Below, one piece after another: positions 55,769 to 64,000 of a stretch of 64,000 nt of DNA. The position numbers and the translations under genes were made by a program. The stretch comes from Plumapathes pennacea. Taxonomy: Eukaryota > Cnidaria > Anthozoa > Antipatharia > Myriopathidae. The stretch covers positions 32,193,295-32,257,294 of the forward strand of contig OZ038463.1 of the NCBI GenBank assembly GCA_964036295.1, in the 5' to 3' direction. Position 1 is the stretch's first letter. Every line of letters begins with the position of its first letter. The notes under the pieces are model-generated. The model ran no database searches and was not told where the DNA came from. It was given only the letters and a program-made list of their open reading frames with translations.

Positions 55769-57412
55769 TAGTCCAGGAAAGGTTTCCTGAAAGTTTTAAG
55801 AGCGGATTCAGTCTGTAAAAATCGAACAAATGTGGCAATCGGCGGCCAAACGCAAAAAATCGAAATCGCCCATACTTTGGCCAGTGTTAGCCATTAGAGG
55901 TAAGAAAACGTGATGTAGTTAGTTTGTTCAGATTTCACCTCCTTTGGGAGAAAATTTGGAAAAGGTAATTCGGCCGATTCTCAAGAGAAAACAACGATTC
56001 TCGAAGGTCAAGAAAATCACTCTCGTTCTCACAAACAAATGCACTAAGGGCTAGTATGTACTGGTTGTTTATTTGTTAAATAGGTCTTTAGCTTTCTTCT
56101 GAGAAGATTGTTCAATGAATACCATTATCTATGAACTAATGGTAAATTAATAACGGAGGTCATATTTCATTGTCGTAACTTGTCTAAAATGAAGCGAGTT
56201 TTCACCATGCGCGGGTACTTCAAATAATATGAAATTTTGGCTGTGGTCAGTCTGATTGTTGATCTTTTAAATTATCGACTTTCTTTTTTGGGGTCTGTGA
56301 GCGTTTCTTCTAAAAACGTCAGCGAAATTGCTCCATTGACGTTTCTCTCACCCAAAAATCGGTTATCCCATGGATTGAAAAACACAAATGTATTTCTTTT
56401 AGGCACTTCATCTCAAAACTGTGACACCTGGTAACTCTGTCATTCGTTATTGAAAAAGCAATCTGATCTAATATCAGTTTTCGGCATGTAAACAAACGTT
56501 AAGAATTTGCATATATATCGCGAATTTAGCAAAGCGAAGCGTCCTCCTTCAGAATGATTTGTAGCTGAACTAGCGTTTGATCCCCGAGTGAAGCGAGGGT
56601 AATAATCACGACGCTAATGCAGCAAAGGTCGCCCTATTTGAAGACTCCAAGCGGGTCGCCATCTCGATAGGAGTTTGTTCGTGTGTCTGTTTGTCTGGCG
56701 TACGACCTCGTCCCCAGGGCCATCCGCGTTAAGCAACGACAAAGGATCGATCACGTGTCCCGCTGTAGTTTTACTGATACTCTGAATAAGATTGAACGAA
56801 GCAACATTTGAAAACTGAAAAACTTGGAAAACAAAAGTATCGTGAAACTCGTCTTCAAAACAGAAGGGAACAAGCACGGGCAAGGCGGAATCCGTCTCGA
56901 CAAAAGACGACAATCCTGTTATGACCGAAAGCATCATGAACAGAAGCGTGCTGAAGAAACGACTCCGCAAAGGAAACAGCGCTTGAAAGCAAATCGGGAG
57001 CTTCAGACGCCGTTTTGATCAGATACTTATTCAGAAAGGACAAGCAACACAGGTCAGTCAGTGGAAATCAAACAATCACCATGACAAATATATTCTATCC
57101 CGTATCTTGTAACTCGATCACTTCAAGAATGTAATAAAATCTGTGTGCTGATCATTTTCCCTCGAAGTATTGTTTTAATACCCTTCTGTCGCCAGTGTCG
57201 ACATAGTATTTGCTCAGAGCAATCGGAACTTGGAGTCTGAATGATTTAGTCAGATGTCTTATTTTTTTCTTTCAAGAATAACTGTATCAAATGCTGTAAT
57301 CTGACATACGGTGATTGCAGCAAGAATCGTTCACAAGCCCTGTGAAGTATGAATAGGTCGGAAACCCGTGTATAATTTGAAGTAAACCGTTCAAGTTTTG
57401 TTTGATTATGCT

Positions 57413-60400
57413 CCAAAGGTGTGATGTTTTAATTACAGCATGATTTCTTCTAAACTTTGGCTCATTTGCTCGAAAGGTGTGATATGTTTTAATTAGAGAA
57501 TAATTTGCTCTAATTTGCTCTAATTCTTCACGACGCGCAGGATAAAAGTTTACAAAAACTATCCAAAAACCGTCGGCATGAAGTCCCAGGAACGCTTCCT
57601 CAAAATTTCATGGGATGCTGACATGGTCGAAAAATGCTCGGATTTTGACAAAATGCTAAAGAGATAGCACAGGATTTTTCTAAAAACTTGAAAACTCTGG
57701 AAACTATCAGGATACTTTCTTTGGACAATAACAAGACTTTTTGTAATACATTTGCTTTATCTCTCTTCATCCGTTGGCGCGATATAGCAACTTAAATGTG
57801 TCTCCTTTGCGCGAAAGGTGTGATGTTCTAATTAATGCTTGATTTGCTCTAATTTCTTGCGACGCGCGGGCTCAAAGTTTACAAAAACTATGCAGAAACC
57901 GTCGGCATAGTCCCAGGAATGTTTCCTGAAAGTTTCATGCGATTCTGAGATGGTCGAAAAATGTTGGAATTTTGACAAAATACTAAGGCTATAGCACAGG
58001 GTTTTTTGCCGATTTTGGCCAAAAATTGAAAACTCTTGAAACTTTCAGGAAACCTTGTTTGGACAATGTGAAGACTTTTTGCAATAAATTTGCTTTATCT
58101 GTCTTCATCCGTAGGTGAGATATAGCAGCGTAAACGTGTCTCCTTTGCGCGAAAGGTGTGATGTTTTAATTAGTGCGTGATTTGCTCTAACTTCTTGAGA
58201 TGCGAAAGCTCAAAGTTTACAAAAACTAAGCAGAAACCGTCGACATAGTCCCAGGAATGTTTCCTGAAAGTTTCATGCGATTCTGAGATGGTCGAAAAAT
58301 GTTGGAATTTTGACAAAATACTAAGGCTATAGCACAGGGTTTTTTGCCGATTTTGGCCAAAAATTGAAAACTCTTGAAACTTTCAGGAGACCTTGTTTGG
58401 ACAATAAGAAGACTTTTTGCAATACATTTGCTTTATCTGTCTTCATCCGTTGGCGAGATATAGCAGCGTAAATGTGTCTCCTTTGCGCAAAAGGTGTGAT
58501 GTTTTAATTAGTGCGTGATTTGCTCTAATTTCTTGCGACGCGCGGGCTCAAAGTTTACAAAAACAATACAGAAACCGTCGACATAGTCCCAGGAATGTTT
58601 CCTGAAAGTTTCAAGCGATTCTGAGATGGTCGAAAAATGTTGGAATTTTGACAAAATACTAAGGCTATAGCACAGGGTTTTTTGCCGATTTTGGCCAAAA
58701 ATTGAAAACTCTTGAAACTTTCAGGAAACCTTGTTTGGACAATAAGAAGACTTTTTGCAATACATTTGCTTTATCTGTCTTCATCCGTAGGTGAGATATA
58801 GCAGCGTAAACGTGTCTCCTTTGCGCAAAAGGTGTGATGTTTTAATTAGTGCGTGATTTGCTCTAATTTCTTGCGACGCGCGGGCTCAAAGTTTACAAAA
58901 ACAATACAGAAACCGTCGACATAGTCCCAGGAATGTTTCCTGAAAGTTTCATGCGATTCTGAGATGGTCGAAAAATGTTGGAATTTTGACAAAATACTAA
59001 GGCTATAGCACAGGGTTTTTTGCCAATTTTGGCCAAAAATTGAAAACTCTTGAAACTTTCAGGAAACCTTGTTTGGACAATAAGAAGACTTTTTGCAATA
59101 CATTTGCTTTATCTGTCTTCATCCGTAGGTGATATATAGCAGCGTAAACGTGTCTCCTTTGCGCAAAAGGTGTGATGTTTTAATTAGTGCGTGATTTGCT
59201 CTAATTTCTTGCGACGCGCGGGCTCAAAGTTTACAAAAACAATACAGAAACCGTCGACATAGTCCCAGGAATGTTTCCTGAAAGTTTCATGCGATTCTGA
59301 GATGGTCGAAAAATGTTGGAATTTTGACAAAATACTAAGGCTATAGCACAGGGTTTTTTGCCCATTTTGGCCAAAAATTGAAAACTCTTGAAACTTTCAG
59401 GAAACCTTGTTTGGACAATATCAAGACTTTTTGCAATACATTTGCTTTATCTGTCTTCATCCGTAGGTGAGATATAGCAGCGTAAACGTGTCTCCTTTGC
59501 GCGAAAGGTGTGATGTTTTAATTAGTGCGTGATTTGCTCTAATTTCTTGCGACGCGCGGGCTCAAAGTTTACAAAAACAATACAGAAACCGTCGACATAG
59601 TCCCAGGAATGTTTCCTGAAAGTTTCATGCGATTCTGAGATGGTCGAAAAATGTTGGAATTTTGACAAAATACTAAGGCTATAGCACAGGGTTTTTTGCC
59701 GATTTTGGCCAAAAATTGAAAACTCTTGAAACTTTCAGGAAACCTTGTTTGGACAATATGAAGACTTTTTGCAATACATTTGCTTTATCTGTCTTCATCT
59801 CTTGGCGAGATATAGCACCTTGAATATGTCTCCTTTGCGAGAAAGGTGTGATGTTTTAATTAGTGCGTGATTTGCTCTAATTTCTTGCGACGCGCGGGCT
59901 CAAAGTTTACAAAAACAATACAGAAACCGTCGACATAGTCCCAGGAATGTTTCCTGAAAGTTTCATGCGATTCTGAGATGGTCGAAAAATGTTGGAATTT
60001 TGACAAAATACTAAGGCTATAGCACAGGGTTTTTTGCCGATTTTGGCCAAAAATTGAAAACTCTTGAAACTTTCAGGAAACCTTGTTTGGACAATGTGAA
60101 GACTTTTTGCAATAAATTTGCTTTATCTGTCTTCATCCGTAGGTGAGATATAGCAGCGTAAACGTGTCTCCTTTGCGCGAAAGGTGTGATGTTTTAATTA
60201 GTGCGTGATTTGCTCTAACTTCTTGAGATGCGAAAGCTCAAAGTTTACAAAAACTAAGCAGAAACCGTCGACATAGTCCCAGGAATGTTTCCTGAAAGTT
60301 TCATGCGATTCTGAGATGGTCGAAAAATGTTGGAATTTTGACAAAATACTAAGGCTATAGCACAGGGTTTTTTGCCGATTTTGGCCAAAAATTGAAAACT

Positions 60401-63400
60401 CTTGAAACTTTCAGGAGACCTTGTTTGGACAATAAGAAGACTTTTTGCAATACATTTGCTTTATCTGTCTTCATCCGTTGGCGAGATATAGCAGCGTAAA
60501 TGTGTCTCCTTTGCGCAAAAGGTGTGATGTTTTAATTAGTGCGTGATTTGCTCTAATTTCTTGCGACGCGCGGGCTCAAAGTTTACAAAAACAATACAGA
60601 AACCGTCGACATAGTCCCAGGAATGTTTCCTGAAAGTTTCATGCGATTCTGAGATGGTCGAAAAATGTTGGAATTTTGACAAAATACTAAGGCTATAGCA
60701 CAGGGTTTTTTGCCGATTTTGGCCAAAAATTGAAAACTCTTGAAACTTTCAGGAAACCTTGTTTGGACAATAAGAAGACTTTTTGCAATACATTTGCTTT
60801 ATCTGTCTTCCTCCGTAGGTGAGATATAGCAGCGTAAACGTGTCTCCTTTGCGCGAAAGGTGTGATGTTTTAATTAGTGCGTGATTTGCTCTAACTTCTT
60901 GAGATGCGAAAGCTCAAAGTTTACAAAAACTAAACAGAAACCGTCGACATAGTCCCAGGAATGTTTCCTGAAAGTTTCATGCGATTCTGAGATGGTCGAA
61001 AAATGTTGGAATTTTGACAAAATACTAAGGCTATAGCACAGGGTTTTTTGCCGATTTTGGCCAAAAATTGAAAACTCTTGAAACTTTCAGGAGACCTTGT
61101 TTGGACAATAAGAAGACTTTTTGCAATACATTTGCTTTATCTGTCTTCATCCGTTGGCGAGATATAGCAGCGTAAATGTGTCTCCTTTGCGCAAAAGGTG
61201 TGATGTTTTAATTAGTGCGTGATTTGCTCTAATTTCTTGCGACGCGCGGGCTCAAAGTTTACAAAAACAATACAGAAACCGTCGACATAGTCCCAGGAAT
61301 GTTTCCTGAAAGTTTCATGCGATTCTGAGATGGTCGAAAAATGTTGGAATTTTGACAAAATACTAAGGCTATAGCACAGGGTTTTTTGCCCATTTTGGCC
61401 AAAAATTGAAAACTCTTGAAACTTTCAGGAAACCTTGTTTGGACAATAAGAAGACTTTTTGCAATAAATTTGCTTTATCTGTCTTCATCCGTAGGTGAGA
61501 TATAGCAGCGTAAACGTGTCTCCTTTGCGCGAAAGGTGTGATGTTTTAATTAGTGCGTGATTTGCTCTAACTTCTTGAGATGCGAAAGCTCAAAGTTTAC
61601 AAAAACTAAACAGAAACCGTCGACATAGTCCCAGGAATGTTTCCTGAAAGTTTCATGCGATTCTGAGATGGTCGAAAAATGTTGGAATTTTGACAAAATA
61701 CTAAGGCTATAGCACAGGGTTTTTTGCCGATTTTGGCCAAAAATTGAAAACTCTTGAAACTTTCAGGAGACCTTGTTTGGACAATAAGAAGACTTTTTGC
61801 AATACATTTGCTTTATCTGTCTTCATCCGTTGGCGAGATATAGCAGCGTAAATGTGTCTCCTTTGCGCAAAAGGTGTGATGTTTTAATTAGTGCGTGATT
61901 TGCTCTAATTTCTTGCGACGCGCGGGCTCAAAGTTTACAAAAACAATACAGAAACCGTCGACATAGTCCCAGGAATGTTTCCTGAAAGTTTCATGCGATT
62001 CTGAGATGGTCGAAAAATGTTGGAATTTTGACAAAATACTAAGGCTATAGCACAGGGTTTTTTGCCCATTTTGGCCAAAAATTGAAAACTCTTGAAACTT
62101 TCAGGAAACCTTGTTTGGACAATATCAAGACTTTTTGCAATACATTTGCTTTATCTGTCTTCATCCGTAGGTGAGATATAGCAGCGTAAACGTGTCTCCT
62201 TTGCGCAAAAGGTGTGATGTTTTAATTAGTGCGTGATTTGCTCTAATTTCTTGCGACGCGCGGGCTCAAAGTTTACAAAAACAATACAGAAACCGTCGAC
62301 ATAGTCCCAGGAATGTTTCCTGAAAGTTTCATGCGATTCTGAGATGGTCGAAAAATGTTGGAATTTTGACAAAATACTAAGGCTATAGCACAGGGTTTTT
62401 TGCCGATTTTGGCCAAAAATTGAAAACTCTTGAAACTTTCAGGAAACCTTGTTTGGACAATATGCAGACTTTTTGCAATACATTTGCTTTATCTGTCTTC
62501 ATCTCTTGGCGAGATATAACAGCTTGAATATGTCTCCTTTGCGAGAAAGGTGTGATGTTTTAATTAGTGCGTGATTTGCTCTAATTTCTTGCGACGCGCG
62601 GGTTCAAAGTTTACAAAAACAATACAGAAACCGTCGACATAGTCCCAGGAATGTTTCCTGAAAGTTTCATGCGATTCTGAGATGGTCGAAAAATGTTGGA
62701 ATTTTGACAAAATACTAAGGCTATAGCACAGGGTTTTTTGCCGATTTTGGCCAAAAATTGAAAACTCTTGAAACTTTCAGGAAACCTTGTTTGGACAATA
62801 AGAAGACTTTTTGCAATAAATTTGCTTTATCTGTCTTCATCCGTAGGTAAGATATAGCAGCGTAAACGTGTCTCCTTTGCGCGAAAGGTGTGATGTTTTA
62901 ATTAGTGCGTGATTTGCTCTAACTTCTTGAGATGCGAAAGCTCAAAGTTTACAAAAACTAAGCAGAAACCGTCGACATAGTCCCAGGAATGTTTCCTGAA
63001 AGTTTCATGCGATTCTGAGATGGTCGAAAAATGTTGGAATTTTGACAAAATACTAAGGCTATAGCACAGGGTTTTTTGCCGATTTTGGCCAAAAATTGAA
63101 AACTCTTGAAACTTTCAGGAAACCTTGTTTGGACAATAAGAAGACTTTTTGCAATACATTTGCTTTATCTGTCTTCATCCGTAGGTGAGATATAGCAGCG
63201 TAAATGTGTCTCCTTTGCGCGAAAGGTGTGATGTCTTAATTAGTGTTTGATTTGCTCTAATTTCTTGCGACGCGCGGGCTCAAAGTTTACAGAAACTATG
63301 CATAAACCGTCGGCATAGTCCCAGGAATGTTTCCTGAAAGTTTTATGCGATTCTCAGATGGTCGAAAAATGTTGGAATTTTGACAAAATACTAAGGCTAT

Positions 63401-64000
63401 AGCACAGGGTTTTTTGCCGATTTTGGCCAAAAATTGAAAACTCTTGAAACTTTCAGGAAACCTTGTTTGGACAATAAGAAGACTTTTTGCAATACATTTG
63501 CTTTATCTGCCTTCATCCGTAGGTAAGATATAGCAGCGTAAATGTGTCTCCTTTGCGCGAAAGGTGTGATGTTTTAATTAGTGCGTGATTTGCTCTAATT
63601 TCTTGCGACGCGCGGGTTCAAAGTTTATAGAAACTATGCATAAACCGTCGGCATAGTCCCAGGAATGTTTCCTGAAAGTTTCATGCGATTCTGAGATGGT
63701 CGAAAAATGTTGGGATTTTGACAAAATACTAAGGCTATAGCACAGGGTTTTTTGCCGATTTTGGCCAAAAATTGAAAACTCTTGAAACTTTCAGGAAACC
63801 TTGTTTGGACAATAAGAAGACTTTTTGCAATACATTTGCTTTATCTGTCTTCATCCGTTGGCGAGATATAACAGCTTAAATGTCTCCTTTGCGCGAAAGG
63901 TGTGATGTTTTAATTAGTGCGTGATTTGCTCTAATTTCTTGCGACGCGCGGGCTCAAAGTTTACAAAAACTATGCAGAAACCGTCGACATAGTCTCAGGA
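57413..64000. repeat. About 338-bp satellite array, 19 full monomers, open at the right edge
   Basis: Each monomer starts GGTGTGATGTTTTAATTAGT and runs through GCGACGCGCGGGCTCAAAGT, GTCCCAGGAATGTTTCCTGA, GCTATAGCACAGGGTTTTTT and CTTTATCTGTCTTCATCCGT. Starts fall near 57,480, 57,820, 58,157, 58,496, 58,834 and so on to 63,902. The first monomer is clearly diverged and a still older partial copy lies at 57,413, the usual decay at a satellite edge. Each monomer carries a 17-bp inverted repeat, GTTTCCTGAAAGTTTCA and TGAAACTTTCAGGAAAC, about 110 bp apart. Variants (GAGATGCGAAAGCTC in place of GCGACGCGCGGGCTC) recur at regular multiples, a higher-order pattern. No open frame of note. Confidence 0.97.

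Larger units (their letters stand above)
54566..57412. other. Repeat-rich stretch without a clear gene
   Basis: It contains a T-run at 55,065-55,088, a 13-bp tandem array at 55,152-55,335, a pogo-like MITE at 55,337-55,768 and a duplicated AACACGATGAG motif near 54,809 and 54,838. An open frame at 56,824-57,018 gives a basic, Arg/Gln-rich segment (EETTPQRKQRLKANRELQ), which resembles the R-x-x-R-rich stretches seen in some transposon-encoded proteins, but without an ATG or flanking domain it is not called as a gene. Confidence 0.4.

Noticed and set aside
56824-57018. Basic Arg/Gln-rich frame as a gene
   Set aside because: Begins without an ATG, only 64 codons, and no adjacent domain. A transposon origin is possible but cannot be shown here.
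57413-64000. CRISPR-like array
   Set aside because: The repeated unit is continuous with no unique spacers, and the setting is an animal genome. It is a satellite.

Overview
The window is animal nuclear DNA. It is AT-rich, the genes are split by GT-AG introns, and the gaps are full of short inverted-repeat transposons, LINE ends, microsatellites and satellite arrays. The genes (rhodopsin-class receptor, paired-like homeobox, Death-domain/SEFIR adaptors) and the repeat style fit an anthozoan cnidarian, probably a stony coral. That assignment is an inference from style, not from a species marker.

Layout. 1-20,000 is gene-poor: inverted-repeat elements, one possible membrane-protein exon at 1125-1396 and a few possible untranslated exons. 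20,230-21,387 is an intron-less GPCR coding region with an unusual HRR in place of DRY. 22,897-24,600 holds two 3' ends of LINE retrotransposons on the minus strand. 23,507-35,311 is a three-exon K50 paired-like homeobox gene. 28,500-52,210 carries three related plus-strand genes (A, B, C), each encoding an N-terminal Death domain, a long Ser/Pro-rich linker and a C-terminal SEFIR/TIR-fold domain of the Act1 (CIKS) kind. 42,690-43,437 is a frameshifted tyrosine recombinase. 52,211-57,412 is repeats plus one possible 3' terminal exon. 57,413-64,000 is a satellite array of about 338 bp monomers that runs off the right edge.

The central event is a segmental duplication. About 6.5 kb (unit B, 35,095-41,623) covers the 3' part of the homeobox terminal exon and all of Death-SEFIR gene B. 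A direct-orientation second copy (unit A, 25,876-32,652) lies inside the large second intron of the homeobox gene. A is truncated at both ends relative to B: it lacks the homeodomain helix-3 codons and their splice acceptor on the left, and half of an inverted-repeat element on the right. A is therefore probably the derived copy, and gene A is a complete Death-SEFIR gene nested in a homeobox intron. A later foldback insertion is present only in A. The A/B protein differences cluster in the Death domain and linker, while the SEFIR exons are almost identical.

Gene C (45,046-52,210) is an older paralogue with the same exon layout and phases. A 2 kb, 27-bp minisatellite sits in the intron that splits its SEFIR domain. 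If A, B and C are expressed, they look like a small cluster of innate-immune adaptors linking Death-domain partners to IL-17R/Act1-type or TIR-type signalling.
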